Below are positions 53,128 through 62,581 of a DNA stretch of 64,000 nt, one piece after another. Location: the NCBI GenBank assembly GCA_964587815.1, contig CAZPMH010000003.1, positions 1-64,000 of the forward strand. The letters are read 5' to 3'. The DNA is from UBA1672 sp964587815 (lineage in GTDB: Bacteria > Pseudomonadota > Alphaproteobacteria > Micavibrionales > Micavibrionaceae). How positions within the stretch are numbered: the stretch's first letter is position 1; each line of letters starts with the position of its first letter. The notes beneath the pieces were generated by a model. It saw nothing but the letters and a program-made list of their open reading frames with translations. It did not search any database and was not told where the DNA came from. The position numbers and the translations under genes were made by a program.

Positions 53128-54198
53128 TTAAGAATAATGCGCATCACCTTTCGCAACATCATCGCGAACACGCATTAAAATTTCATCGAAAACATCCTGC
53201 CCCAAATATCGGGAAACCTTCGTATATAAACGCCCGTGACACGTGCTTTCAAAAAAGTCTAAACAGTTCGAAGGCCTAACATGATCATACCCTATTTCGG
53301 CGAACACATTCTTGGCCTCCTCTATCATGACAGAATAATCAACGGCGGCTGAGTTAAAAATATCTGCTTCATGCATTAGAACACAAAGAAGGGCAAGCTG
53401 CTCATCGTCTTTTAACTCAACAAGAGGCGCATGAATATTGTCGAGAGAGACAACAAAATCTCCGTTACTAAAATGATGCATATATAGCAAACGAATTTGG
53501 TCTGCCGGGCTATTACCCCGCGCAGCCATACTCGTGTCTGTTGCAAACAAAAGGGTTTCGAGATCATCAAAGAAAGAACTAGATACGTTCAAAACAGATA
53601 AGAAAGTGCGGGCAATCTCATAAGAACGCTTTTCCAAATAAGCCATTTCATAAGAAACACCACGCACATTACCGCCACCATCATGCCCGAGGTCATGAAC
53701 AGCCGCAGCACTTAATAACAATGCTTTCTGATCATTACTCAAATTGTTTAACTCTGCATTCTCAATATGATCGAACGCGAGAATAAAACGAAGCACATGA
53801 AACACAACTTTTCTGAAATGCCGCGTTCCGTGATAGGGTAAATTATGAGGGATATCAGCCAAAAGCCCTGCCCCCAAAACCAATCTAATCAAGCCCGGAT
53901 CCTCAACCTCAGTGCTTTCTAAAGCAAAAGATAAGATAGATGTTGTCGACGCACGAAATGTTCGCGCCTCAATATCCTCAACAATGAGTTTTGATAACCG
54001 CCGATTTTCGTGCAAATCAGAATCAGCCTGTAATAAAAAAGATAAGCGCGATTGAACTTCTTCGCAATCACGCTCAAAATTCTGCAGGACAGCACCAAAG
54101 CTACTCAAACAAACCTTAGAATCAAATTGCTCTACGCCTTGCGCAGGAGCGGAAAAACTACTCGCCACCTGCTCTAAAATCTTGATGTGTGACACCAT
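53128..54198 (-). CDS. Class I cyclic-nucleotide phosphodiesterase-like HD protein
   Basis: 356 residues. The catalytic half has the class I (mammalian-type) PDE order of metal ligands: YHGTRHF (His123, His127), a helix ending in AVHDLGHDGGGN (His168-Asp169, His172, Asn177), then LLFATDTSMA, resembling the VLATDMS motif, and LMHEADIFNSAA, resembling VHxADxxN. N-terminal 100 residues are helical with no identified domain. Likely hydrolyses a cyclic nucleotide; substrate unknown. It converges with the lpxL-like gene, nine bases apart. Confidence 0.78.
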   Translation of the reverse strand: MVSHIKILEQVASSFSAPAQGVEQFDSKVCLSSFGAVLQNFERDCEEVQSRLSFLLQADSDLHENRRLSKLIVEDIEARTFRASTTSILSFALESTEVEDPGLIRLVLGAGLLADIPHNLPYHGTRHFRKVVFHVLRFILAFDHIENAELNNLSNDQKALLLSAAAVHDLGHDGGGNVRGVSYEMAYLEKRSYEIARTFLSVLNVSSSFFDDLETLLFATDTSMAARGNSPADQIRLLYMHHFSNGDFVVSLDNIHAPLVELKDDEQLALLCVLMHEADIFNSAAVDYSVMIEEAKNVFAEIGYDHVRPSNCLDFFESTCHGRLYTKVSRYLGQDVFDEILMRVRDDVAKGDAHYS

Positions 54199-54398
54199 TT
54201 ATATACCCCTTTAAAAGAACGTCTCTTTATCAACAATCAGTCAAAAACAAAAAACGCCCTATGCCTCTCTCACAACACAAGATTAGCAAGACAATAAACA
54301 TAAACACAATCCCGATGATTACTATTTGATATTCCTATCAACATCAGGCATATATGGGCGTTGAATATAATTTAAAAAACAGCAGAATATATAAGAAA

Positions 54399-55793
54399 AT
54401 GACGCAAAACTGGACACCAAGCAGCTGGAGAGAAAAACCGGCCCTACAACTTCCGACATACAAAGACGCGGAAAAACTATCACGCGTTGAAAAAGAGTTG
54501 AACGAAATGCCACCTCTCGTCTTTGCTGGCGAGGCGCGTACACTTCAAAAGAATTTAGGGCAAGTCGCCAATGGTGAGGCATTCCTGCTCCAAGGCGGCG
54601 ACTGCGCTGAAAGCTTTGCTGAGTTTAATGCAAATAAAATTCGTGACACCTTCCGCGCTATTTTGCAGATGGCCGTTGTAATGACCTACGCAGGCTCAAT
54701 GCCAATCGTTAAAGTTGGACGCATTGCAGGTCAATTTGCCAAGCCACGGTCCAGCGACACAGAAACACAAGATGGCGTAACACTGCCAAGCTATCGCGGC
54801 GATAACATCAACCGCCTCGAATTCACAGAAGAAGCGCGCGAGCCCGACCCTGAGCGCATGATCAACGCGTACAACCAAGCCTCAGCAACCTTAAACTTAC
54901 TCCGTGCCTTCTCAGGCGGCGGCTATGCTGACCTAAATAAAATCCACCGCTGGAATATCGGTTTTGTTGAACAAAGCCCTCTCGGTGAAAAATACAAAAA
55001 AATCACAAACAGAATCGATGATGCCCTTCGTTTTATGAAGGCATGTGGCATATCATCTGAAACGTCCCCATCTTTGCGCAGCACAGAATTCTACACCTCT
55101 CACGAAGCACTGCTCTTGCCGTATGAAGAGGCCATGACACGCGTAGACAGTACAACAGGTGAATGGTACGACACATCCGCACATATGCTGTGGATCGGCG
55201 CAAGAACCCATCAGGCAGATAACGGACAAATTGAATTCGTTCGCGGCATAAAAAACCCGCTCGGCCTAAAATGTTCACCCGATTTAACGACAGATGAACT
55301 CATGCGCTTGATCGACATCCTCAACCCGGATGATATCCCGGGACGATTGACACTCATCGCGCGTATGGGGCATGACCAAGTTGAAGAAAAACTTGCCCCA
55401 CTTGTGCGAAAAGTTAAAGAAGAAGGCCGCAGCGTTGTTTGGTCATGTGATCCGATGCACGGCAACACAATCAAATCGCCAAGCGGTTACAAAACCAGAC
55501 CGTTTGACAATATTATGACCGAAGTCAGGGGCTTCTTCGCAGTCCACCGCGCAGAAGGAACCCACCCCGGTGGCATCCATATCGAAATGACAGGCCAGGA
55601 CGTCACGGAATGTATCGGCGGCGCAGAACAAATCGGTGATCAGGATTTATCCAGCCGTTACCACACACACTGCGACCCACGCCTTAATGCCAACCAAGCA
55701 TTAGAGATGGGCTTTTTGATTGCCGAAGAGCTTAAAGCCGCACGCATTAACGTTACGCCCGATCTTGAACAGGACCTCACCGCAGCAGAATAA
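54399..55793 (+). CDS. Class II DAHP synthase
   Basis: About 464 residues from ATG 54399 (MTQNWTPSSWREKPALQLPTY); the ORF extends upstream to 54354. Class II signatures: LQGGDCAESFAEF, VGRIAGQFAKPRS, HEALLLPYEEAMTR, HMLWIGARTHQADNGQIEFVRGIKNPLGLKCSP, PDDIPGRLTLI, WSCDPMHGNTIKSPSGYKTRPF, GIHIEMTGQDVTECIGG. It condenses PEP and erythrose-4-P, the first step of aromatic amino-acid synthesis. Confidence 0.95.
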   Translation: MTQNWTPSSWREKPALQLPTYKDAEKLSRVEKELNEMPPLVFAGEARTLQKNLGQVANGEAFLLQGGDCAESFAEFNANKIRDTFRAILQMAVVMTYAGSMPIVKVGRIAGQFAKPRSSDTETQDGVTLPSYRGDNINRLEFTEEAREPDPERMINAYNQASATLNLLRAFSGGGYADLNKIHRWNIGFVEQSPLGEKYKKITNRIDDALRFMKACGISSETSPSLRSTEFYTSHEALLLPYEEAMTRVDSTTGEWYDTSAHMLWIGARTHQADNGQIEFVRGIKNPLGLKCSPDLTTDELMRLIDILNPDDIPGRLTLIARMGHDQVEEKLAPLVRKVKEEGRSVVWSCDPMHGNTIKSPSGYKTRPFDNIMTEVRGFFAVHRAEGTHPGGIHIEMTGQDVTECIGGAEQIGDQDLSSRYHTHCDPRLNANQALEMGFLIAEELKAARINVTPDLEQDLTAAE

Positions 55794-55797
55794 AAAA

Positions 55798-57441
55798 ATG
55801 GCCGCTCCCCTTAACCTAATATTGGCACAAATCAACCCCACGGTCGGGGATATTAAGGGCAACGCGGATCGCATGTTACAAATCTGGAAAGACAATGACG
55901 AACAAAACGCACTCGTCATTTTTCCCGAACTTGCCCTGAGCGGTTACCCACCGGAAGATTTGGTTTTAAACCATAATTTCATACACACCTTGGAAGAAAA
56001 AGTCGCAGAAATTTGTGAACAATCGAAAGAATTGAAAGCCCCGGCAATCATTCCAACACCGTGGAAAGAAAACGCGCATACATACAATACCGCCCTGTTA
56101 ATACAAAATGGAAAAATTCTGAACATCACTAAAAAACATGACTTACCAAATTACGCAGTTTTTGATGAAAAAAGAGTTTTCAAATCGGCAGAATATACTG
56201 ATCCGATAAACATAAACGGCCGTAAAATCGGCCTTCTGATATGTAAAGACATCTGGAACAAAGATATTCCGAAACAGCTAAAATCAAAGGGAGCAGAAAT
56301 TTTAATTTCAATTAATGCCAGCCCGTTTACAGAAAACAAAGCGACCATCCGCCAAAAAGTCACATCAAAAGCCATTGACGACACAGGCTTAGATGTCATT
56401 TATCTAAACTTAATCGGCGGCCAAGATGAATTGGTTTTTGACGGTGCATCTTTTGTACAAACCGCCAATAAAAAAATCATCTATCAGGCACCACACTTCA
56501 ACGAACACATCTTTAAAATTAAGTTGGAAGATAAAAAACTAACGCCATCCAATAACGAGAAAATTGAAACAATTTCCCGAGAAGAAAAACTGTACGAAGC
56601 GGCAAAGTTAGGTCTTCGCGATTACGTCCGTAAAAACGGCTTTGAAAAAGTCTTAATCGGGCTCTCAGGCGGAATCGATAGCGCACTGACAGCCGCTATA
56701 GCTGTCGACGCATTCGGCAAGGACAATGTTCACTGCGTTATGATGCCCTCTGACTTTACGTCATCAGACAGCCTCAAAGATGCAAAAGAATGTGCAGAGA
56801 TGCTCGGCGTAAAATACGATATCATCCCGATTAAAAAAGCATTAAAGCAATACGAAGCCGTAATTCCAACCCTTTCAGGCCTCGCACATGAAAACACACA
56901 AAGCCGTATCCGCGGAACGATATTAATGGCACTGTCAAACGCAAGCGGCGCGATGGTCATCACAACAGGCAATAAATCGGAAATGGCGGTCGGCTATTGC
57001 ACGCTCTACGGCGACATGAATGGCGGCTTTAATCCACTGAAAGACATTTACAAAACAGACGTTTACGCCCTCTCAAAATGGCGCAACAGCCGCGGCACAG
57101 TTATGCCTGTAAACATCATCTCAAAAGAGCCAAGCGCGGAATTACGTGCCGATCAAACAGATCAAGACAGCCTGCCGCCTTATGACTTGCTAGACACAAT
57201 TCTAAAGTGCTTGATCGAATACGATCATACCTCTTACGAAGACGCACCCGCGGAGGTACAAAAACTGATGGATGAATGCGCGCAACATCCTGACACAGTG
57301 TCAAAGGTCGCAAAACTCTTGAAAATCGCAGAGTATAAACGCTTTCAAGCACCACCCGGCCCGCGTTTAACAGATAAAGCATTTACAGACGACAGACGAT
57401 ACCCCATGACCAACGGCTTTACGAACGCAGTTGCAAAATAA
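55798..57441 (+). CDS. nadE: Glutamine-dependent NAD+ synthetase
   Basis: About 547 residues from ATG 55798, four bases after the DAHP synthase stop; the upstream frame overlaps that gene. N-terminal nitrilase-type glutaminase: Glu in FPELALSGYPPEDL, Lys in YAVFDEKRVF, Cys in IGLLICKDIWN. C-terminal synthetase with PP-loop LIGLSGGIDSALTAAI, TTGNKSEMAVGYCTLYGDMNGG and PPYDLLD. It amidates deamido-NAD+. Confidence 0.97.
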   Translation: MAAPLNLILAQINPTVGDIKGNADRMLQIWKDNDEQNALVIFPELALSGYPPEDLVLNHNFIHTLEEKVAEICEQSKELKAPAIIPTPWKENAHTYNTALLIQNGKILNITKKHDLPNYAVFDEKRVFKSAEYTDPININGRKIGLLICKDIWNKDIPKQLKSKGAEILISINASPFTENKATIRQKVTSKAIDDTGLDVIYLNLIGGQDELVFDGASFVQTANKKIIYQAPHFNEHIFKIKLEDKKLTPSNNEKIETISREEKLYEAAKLGLRDYVRKNGFEKVLIGLSGGIDSALTAAIAVDAFGKDNVHCVMMPSDFTSSDSLKDAKECAEMLGVKYDIIPIKKALKQYEAVIPTLSGLAHENTQSRIRGTILMALSNASGAMVITTGNKSEMAVGYCTLYGDMNGGFNPLKDIYKTDVYALSKWRNSRGTVMPVNIISKEPSAELRADQTDQDSLPPYDLLDTILKCLIEYDHTSYEDAPAEVQKLMDECAQHPDTVSKVAKLLKIAEYKRFQAPPGPRLTDKAFTDDRRYPMTNGFTNAVAK

Positions 57442-57504
57442 ACCAAGCCGCGCTATCACTGCAGAACACAAAGCGCATAAGACAAAACAAAAAGAGTAAA
57501 GAAC

Positions 57505-58851
57505 ATGAGCGTAAAAGTAAGATTTGCCCCCTCCCCCACAGGAATGTTACACGTCGGAAACGCCAGAACGGCCCTGATCACATGGCTATTCGCACGGTCT
57601 CAAAACGGGCACTTTCTACTCCGCATCGACGATACCGATCAGGAACGCTCAAAAGACGAATATGAACAAGCCATCGAAGATGGGCTAAAATGGCTCGGCG
57701 TAAGCTGGGATGATAAGGCACGCCAGCGCGACCGAGGCGAAATTTACGATGCCAAAATTGAACAACTGAAATCAGACGGACGTCTATACCCCTGTTATGA
57801 AACGTCAGAAGAGCTGGAGCTAAAACGCAAAAGCCAGCTTTCAAGAAAGCTCCCACCGATTTATGACAGAGAGGCACTGAATCTAACGCCTGAACAAATC
57901 GAAAAATACGAGTCCGAAGGCCGCCGCCCGCACTGGCGTTTTAAACTAAATCATGATCCGATAGAATGGAAAGACATCGTACGCGGCGACGTAAAATTCA
58001 GCGGTAAGGATTTATCAGACCCCGTCCTCATCCGCGAAGACGGCAGCCCGCTCTATCACTTATGCTCTGTCATTGATGATATTGATTACGACATTACGCA
58101 CGTTATCCGCGGCGAAGATCATGTGTCTAACACCGCGTGCCACGTGCAGATGTTCGAAGCCTTAGGCGCAAAACCGCCACTCTTTGCGCACCTTCCGCTC
58201 CTCTCTGATAAAGACGGCGGAAAGCTCTCAAAACGCATCGGCTCACTTAGTCTAAAAGACCTACAAGAAGAAGGTTTAGAACCCATGTCAGTCGTCAGCC
58301 TGATGGCTCGCCTTGGCACATCAGAACCGATTGAAGCCTTCACAAGCAATGAAGAGGTTATTAACAATTTTGACCTAAGCACTTTTTCACGTGGCACACC
58401 CAAATTTGATGCCGATGAGTTGCTAAGGCTCAATTCAAAAATCCTCCACAACTATAATTTTGACGATGTTCAATCGCGCCTACAAGAAATGGAACTGGCA
58501 GGCATCGATGAAGAATTCTGGAATGCCGTTCGCCCGAATTTGGAAAAACTAAGCGATATAAAAGATTGGTGGCGTGTCGCAAAGGGCCCTGTTGAACCTG
58601 TTATCGAAGACGAAGATTTCATCAATCAGGCTCAAGACCTACTTCCACCTGCGCCATGGGATGAAAACACATGGGCGCAATGGACAAAGTCTGTGAAGGA
58701 AGAAACAGGTCGCAAAGGCAAACAGCTCTTCATGCCTTTGAGACAAGCCCTGACGGGTATGGAGCACGGCCCTGAACTGCCGCTCCTCCTCCTCCTTATC
58801 GGGCCGGAAAAAGCGAAAGAGCGATTAAGCACAACGAAAAAAGCGGCTTAA
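57505..58851 (+). CDS. gltX: Glutamyl-tRNA synthetase
   Basis: 448 residues. The class I motif, HIGH-like, is PSPTGMLHVGNARTAL (HVGN), and KLSKR is at GGKLSKRIGS. Also RIDDTDQERSKDEY and DYDITHVIRGEDHVSNTACHVQMF. With GatCAB in the window, a non-discriminating enzyme that also charges tRNA-Gln is plausible, but alphaproteobacteria often hold two gltX paralogues, and which this is cannot be told here. Confidence 0.94.
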   Translation: MSVKVRFAPSPTGMLHVGNARTALITWLFARSQNGHFLLRIDDTDQERSKDEYEQAIEDGLKWLGVSWDDKARQRDRGEIYDAKIEQLKSDGRLYPCYETSEELELKRKSQLSRKLPPIYDREALNLTPEQIEKYESEGRRPHWRFKLNHDPIEWKDIVRGDVKFSGKDLSDPVLIREDGSPLYHLCSVIDDIDYDITHVIRGEDHVSNTACHVQMFEALGAKPPLFAHLPLLSDKDGGKLSKRIGSLSLKDLQEEGLEPMSVVSLMARLGTSEPIEAFTSNEEVINNFDLSTFSRGTPKFDADELLRLNSKILHNYNFDDVQSRLQEMELAGIDEEFWNAVRPNLEKLSDIKDWWRVAKGPVEPVIEDEDFINQAQDLLPPAPWDENTWAQWTKSVKEETGRKGKQLFMPLRQALTGMEHGPELPLLLLLIGPEKAKERLSTTKKAA

Positions 58852-58872
58852 CCATCTTACCTTGGTTAAACC
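58837..58872 (-). terminator. Intrinsic terminator after the 58907 gene
   Basis: On the minus strand GGTTTAACCA (58872 to 58863) pairs with TGGTTAAGCC (58854 to 58845), ten pairs with one T-G, around an 8-base loop, followed by GCTTTTTT. It overlaps the last codons of gltX. Confidence 0.6.
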
Positions 58873-58906
58873 ACTCTACATTTCGCCTACTCAAAAATCT
58901 GATACT

Positions 58907-59146
58907 TTAAGACAACCCTCTGTTTTTCAGAGAATAAAGAAACTTTTCCAAACGCTTCGCATCTGCTGCTTTCGCCTCAGGCCACATCAATTCGACTGTG
59001 TTGTAAAATGCCTGACGCCCCTCAGCAAACAAGTGATCACAGAGCAAAACTTTACGGCGGGGGGACAAGGCAGAAAACTCTTCAATAATCTGAAAACCTT
59101 CTGTTGCTTTCCCCTCAATATCACGCAGTTTTGACCCCATCAGCAT
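58907..59146 (-). CDS. Small conserved-looking protein, unknown function
   Basis: 79 residues: MLMGSKLRDIEGKATEGF, a helical stretch with SALSPRRKVLLCDHLFAEGRQAFYNTVELMWPEAKAADAKRLEKF. Real because GGGGAA lies eight bases before ATG 59146, the composition is protein-like, and an intrinsic terminator follows. No family recognised. Soluble, with a single Cys. Confidence 0.62.
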   Translation of the reverse strand: MLMGSKLRDIEGKATEGFQIIEEFSALSPRRKVLLCDHLFAEGRQAFYNTVELMWPEAKAADAKRLEKFLYSLKNRGLS

Positions 59147-59278
59147 CGTATAGCTTCCCCTATGTAAACTCGTTGAATAATATTTATATCGTTTTCAGCA
59201 TTAAATGTAAAATTTCATAGGAAAGCCTAGTAGAATCAACACCTTGAATTCATACCAATGAAAGCATAAAAATAACGC

Positions 59279-60037
59279 ATGACAAAAAACCGCAACAAGA
59301 ATCAGCAATCACCCACAATAATTCTGAGCCACCCGCAGATGGGAGAGAATATCGGCGCCGCAGCACGCGCGATGCAAAATTTCGGATTATCTGATCTGCG
59401 CTTGATCAAACCGCGCGATGGCTGGCCAAACGCAAAGGCCGAAACCATGGCCGCAGGCGCATTCGAAAACATGCCCGCTCCTAAAGTGTTCGAGACTATA
59501 AATGACGCCATAGCAGATTTGCACACAGTCTACGCTACAACGGCTCGCGAACATGACCAGGTAAAACATATTTTCACGCCTGACAAAGCGGCGGAAGACG
59601 CACACGAAAATATTGCCAATAATAAGTCAGTGGGCTTTATATTCGGTGCAGAACGCACAGGACTAAGGAGTGAAGAAATCTCACTCTGCCAAGGCATCAT
59701 CACAATACCGACAAACCCTAACTTCTCATCACTGAATTTAGGGCAATCCGTCCTGCTCGTCTGCTACGAATGGATGAAAGCATCAAACATGCAAAAAGCC
59801 AGACACCTGAAAACAGGCGACAGTACAATCGCAACGCAAGAAGAGATTGGCCATTTTCTAGATCGCTTAATGACCGACCTTGATGCAGGAAACTTCTTCC
59901 GCTCAGAAGGCTTAAGACCGACGATGGAGCGCAACATCACCAACATCTTCACCCGCAATGAGCTTACAGAGCAAGAAGTCAGGACACTCCAGGGCATCCT
60001 CTCCGCCCTACGCGGCAACAAAACAACACACCAATAG
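59279..60037 (+). CDS. trmJ: tRNA (cytidine/uridine-2'-O-)-methyltransferase TrmJ
   Basis: A 252-residue SPOUT methyltransferase with the TrmH/TrmJ motifs: IILSHPQMGENIGAAARAMQNFGL, LRLIKPRDGWPNAKAETMAAGA, VGFIFGAERTGLRSEEISLC, and IPTNPNFSSLNLGQSVLLVCYEW (knot region). It methylates the ribose of nucleotide 32 in some tRNAs. A helical C-terminal extension completes the TrmJ-type length. Divergent from the small gene at 58907. Confidence 0.9.
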   Translation: MTKNRNKNQQSPTIILSHPQMGENIGAAARAMQNFGLSDLRLIKPRDGWPNAKAETMAAGAFENMPAPKVFETINDAIADLHTVYATTAREHDQVKHIFTPDKAAEDAHENIANNKSVGFIFGAERTGLRSEEISLCQGIITIPTNPNFSSLNLGQSVLLVCYEWMKASNMQKARHLKTGDSTIATQEEIGHFLDRLMTDLDAGNFFRSEGLRPTMERNITNIFTRNELTEQEVRTLQGILSALRGNKTTHQ

Positions 60038-60039
60038 AA

Positions 60040-60068
60040 AAAGCCGCCAACCAACCGGAGGCGACTTT
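60040..60068 (+). terminator. Weak hairpin after trmJ
   Basis: AAAGCCGCC pairs with GGCGACTTT with one mismatch around an 11-base loop, three bases after the trmJ stop. No T tract follows, so it may be a terminator remnant or a processing hairpin. Confidence 0.3.
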
Positions 60069-60140
60069 CATAAACCTAAAATTCTTTATCAAAGCAATTT
60101 TCGATCTAATCGAAGGAGTTTTCTTTTTTACCAGGCGCAA

Positions 60141-60171
60141 GACACGAAGCATATTCAAATATGCGAGTGTC
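60141..60171. other. Symmetric hairpin downstream of rpsD
   Basis: GACAC-gaa-GCATAT-tcaa-ATATGC-ga-GTGTC: 11 pairs with a small internal loop, 34 bases beyond the rpsD stop. No T tract directly follows on either strand. It may stabilise the rpsD mRNA 3' end or act with Rho. Confidence 0.5.
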
Positions 60172-60204
60172 GATGCAACGCACTAAAAAAGGAAACACTG
60201 AGGA

Positions 60205-60822
60205 TTAGCGTGAATAGAATTCCACGACCAGATTTGGCTCCATCTGCACCGGATATGGCACATCTTCCAAAACAGGAATGCGAAGGAACGTAGCTTTCAA
60301 CGCTTTCAAATCGGATTCGATGTATTCCGGCACTTCGCGCTCACCTGAGGCAACCGCATCAAGAACCATCGGGATTTCTTTTGAAGATGCTTTCACTTCA
60401 ATTACATCGCCCTCTTTAACCTGATAAGACGGAATATTCACGACTTTGCCGTTAACAGTCACGTGCTTGTGATTGACAAACTGACGTGCAGCAAAGACCG
60501 TCGGCACAAAGCATGCACGATAAATAACCGCATCCAAACGACGCTCAAGAAGGCCAATCAGGTTTTGACCTGTGTCACCTTTCAAACGGTTTGCTTCTTT
60601 GAAATAACTACGGAACTTCTTCTCACCGATTGACCCGTAGTAGCCCTTAAGTTTCTGTTTCGCAAATAACTGTAGACCATAGTCAGTTGGCTTACCGCGG
60701 CGTGCACCGTGCATACCAGGGCCGGTTTGACGCTTATTGTATGGTGACTTTGGACGACCCCAAATATTCGCACCCATACGACGATCAATTTTATGTTTCG
60801 CTTGAACTCTTTTTCCACTCAT
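60205..60822 (-). CDS. rpsD: 30S ribosomal protein S4
   Basis: 205 residues: SGKRVQAKHKIDRRMGANIWGRPKSP, YGLQLFAKQKLKGYYG, and the S4 RNA-binding domain from about 94 (ERRLDAVIYRACFVPTVFAARQFVNHKHVTVNGKVVNIPSYQVKEGD). It is a primary 16S rRNA binder and translational regulator in many bacteria. Here it stands as a single gene, as in other alphaproteobacteria, not in the alpha operon. Confidence 0.98.
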   Translation of the reverse strand: MSGKRVQAKHKIDRRMGANIWGRPKSPYNKRQTGPGMHGARRGKPTDYGLQLFAKQKLKGYYGSIGEKKFRSYFKEANRLKGDTGQNLIGLLERRLDAVIYRACFVPTVFAARQFVNHKHVTVNGKVVNIPSYQVKEGDVIEVKASSKEIPMVLDAVASGEREVPEYIESDLKALKATFLRIPVLEDVPYPVQMEPNLVVEFYSR

Positions 60823-60981
60823 TGTGTATTTTCCTTAAATTAAATTGTCCCGGTAGACCGCACTAGGTTTGAACTCAGCCCCAAAGGCCAAAATCAACGG
60901 AGAGCACCATGCCCTCTCTTTCCCGAGAATGACTGTTTTTATAGTGATTTCCCCCAAAAAGTCAAATCTTTCTTAAAGATA

Positions 60982-61010
60982 TTGCTTTTGCGCCTAATAT
61001 GCGCGATAAA
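60982..61010 (+). promoter_or_regulatory. Promoter for tRNA-Ile2
   Basis: TTGCTT (60982-60987) and GATAAA (61005-61010) are separated by 17 bases, ten bases upstream of the tRNA. The rest of 60823-61020 is the rpsD leader on the other strand; nothing else is seen there. Confidence 0.5.
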
Positions 61011-61020
61011 ACGTTTCTGG

Positions 61021-61097
61021 GGGCCAGTAGCTCAGTTGGTTAGAGCAGTCCGCTCATAACGGATTGGTCGCTGGTTCAAGTCCGGCCTGGCCTACCA
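61021..61097 (+). tRNA. tRNA with anticodon CAT, probably tRNA-Ile2 (lysidine type)
   Basis: Acceptor GGGCCAG (61021-61027) pairs with CTGGCCT (61087-61093), with a G-T first pair, then A and an encoded CCA. The anticodon stem TCCG/CGGA encloses loop CTCATAA, anticodon CAT. The variable loop and T-arm (TTGGTCGCTGGTTCAAGTCC) resemble tRNA-Ile2 of E. coli more than elongator Met, so the C is probably converted to lysidine by TilS. Elongator Met remains possible. Confidence 0.92.
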
Positions 61098-61145
61098 GTT
61101 TTTAACGCAGAATTCTTAAACACAAACGTTAAGGACAGCCCCTCT

Positions 61146-62576
61146 ATGCCATCTGATCAAGCCCCCCTCTTCTTCAACCCGTTCGCTGAAAAAAAGCAAG
61201 CGCAACACATCAAAATTGAGTGCATCGCAGAAAAAGAGCTAGAAGACTGGCAAGACAAACAAACTGAAGAGCTAAAAGCACAAATCAAAGAACAGGGATT
61301 CAAAGCCAAATCTGGCGAAACCCTGATCATCAGAGAAAAAGGTCTCATAAACAAAATTTTTGCAGGCTACAGCGATGACGCCAAATTCGAAGACGGCGCA
61401 AAAATACAATCCGCAATCAGCAAGGCCTTTTCAAAAGAAACACTCGAAAAAACAACATTCGAACTGACAAACACACCCGACGAACACGCGCAGCGTCTGT
61501 CAATAGGCTGGGGTTGGGCATGCTATAAGTTTAACAAATACAAGAAAGACAAAGACAACGTCTATCCTCAGCTGTGTATCTCTGGATCGCTTGACGTACA
61601 GCGCATCACAACATTTGTCGAAAGCGTCTGCCTCATCCGCGATCTTGTGAATACGCCCGCCAATGATATGGGCCCTGACGAACTGGAAGAGCACGCAGAC
61701 AAACTCTGTGCGCACCACGGCGTCACATTAGAAACCATCAAAGACAAAGAACTAATCAAACAAAACTTTCCCATGGTCTTCGACGTCGGTAAGGCCAGCA
61801 CGCGTCGCCCGCGCTTGCTCGATTTCTCATGGGGTGATGAAAAACACCCAACCGTGACACTCGTCGGTAAGGGAGTCTGCTTTGATACAGGCGGCCTCGA
61901 TATCAAACCGTCACAATTTATGCTCACAATGAAAAAGGACATGGGCGGCTCTGCACATGTGCTCGGCCTTGCGCATATGATTATGAGCCTGAATTTACCC
62001 ATTCGCCTGCGCGTTCTGATCCCCGCCGTAGAAAATTCAATAGACGGCAACGCCTATCGCCCCTCTGATATCCTACAAAGCCGTAAAGGCATAACCGTAG
62101 AAGTCGGCAACACTGATGCAGAAGGCCGCCTTGTTTTGGCCGACGCTCTGGCTCTGGCCTGCGAAGAACCGCCTGAACTGCTCATCGATTTTGCGACACT
62201 CACGGGCGCGGCGCGCGTTGCCGTTGGATTTGAACTCCCCGCTCTATTTTCAAACAATGATGACACGGCCTATGCTATTCAAAAGCAATCCGCAACAGAT
62301 GAGGTCGGCGACCCTGTCTGGAATCTGCCCTTATGGCAACCCTATCGCAAAGAATTGGACAGCAAAGTCGCCGATATCAGCAGCACAGGCGGAAAAGCAG
62401 GCGCATCTACCGCCGCCCTCTTCCTGCAGGAATTCATAGACAATGATATTGAATGGATTCATATGGATGTTTTTGCCTGGGAACAAAAAGGAAAGCCGGG
62501 AAGGCCACACGGCGGTGCGGACACCGGCATGCGCGCGATTTTTGCATTTTTAGAAGATCGCTACGGCAAAAAATAG
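61146..62576 (+). CDS. M17 family leucyl aminopeptidase
   Basis: 476 residues. The C-terminal catalytic domain holds the dinuclear metal motifs: LVGKGVCFDTGGLDIKPSQFM, MKKDMGGSAHVLG (ligand Lys/Asp), PAVENSIDGNAYRPSD, and the NTDAEGRLVLADALA signature, plus FATLTGAARVAVG. The N-terminal 160 residues are a variable domain. It matches PepA/PepB-type enzymes that cleave N-terminal residues; the exact subgroup is not resolved. Confidence 0.93.
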   Translation: MPSDQAPLFFNPFAEKKQAQHIKIECIAEKELEDWQDKQTEELKAQIKEQGFKAKSGETLIIREKGLINKIFAGYSDDAKFEDGAKIQSAISKAFSKETLEKTTFELTNTPDEHAQRLSIGWGWACYKFNKYKKDKDNVYPQLCISGSLDVQRITTFVESVCLIRDLVNTPANDMGPDELEEHADKLCAHHGVTLETIKDKELIKQNFPMVFDVGKASTRRPRLLDFSWGDEKHPTVTLVGKGVCFDTGGLDIKPSQFMLTMKKDMGGSAHVLGLAHMIMSLNLPIRLRVLIPAVENSIDGNAYRPSDILQSRKGITVEVGNTDAEGRLVLADALALACEEPPELLIDFATLTGAARVAVGFELPALFSNNDDTAYAIQKQSATDEVGDPVWNLPLWQPYRKELDSKVADISSTGGKAGASTAALFLQEFIDNDIEWIHMDVFAWEQKGKPGRPHGGADTGMRAIFAFLEDRYGKK

Positions 62577-62581
62577 CCGAA

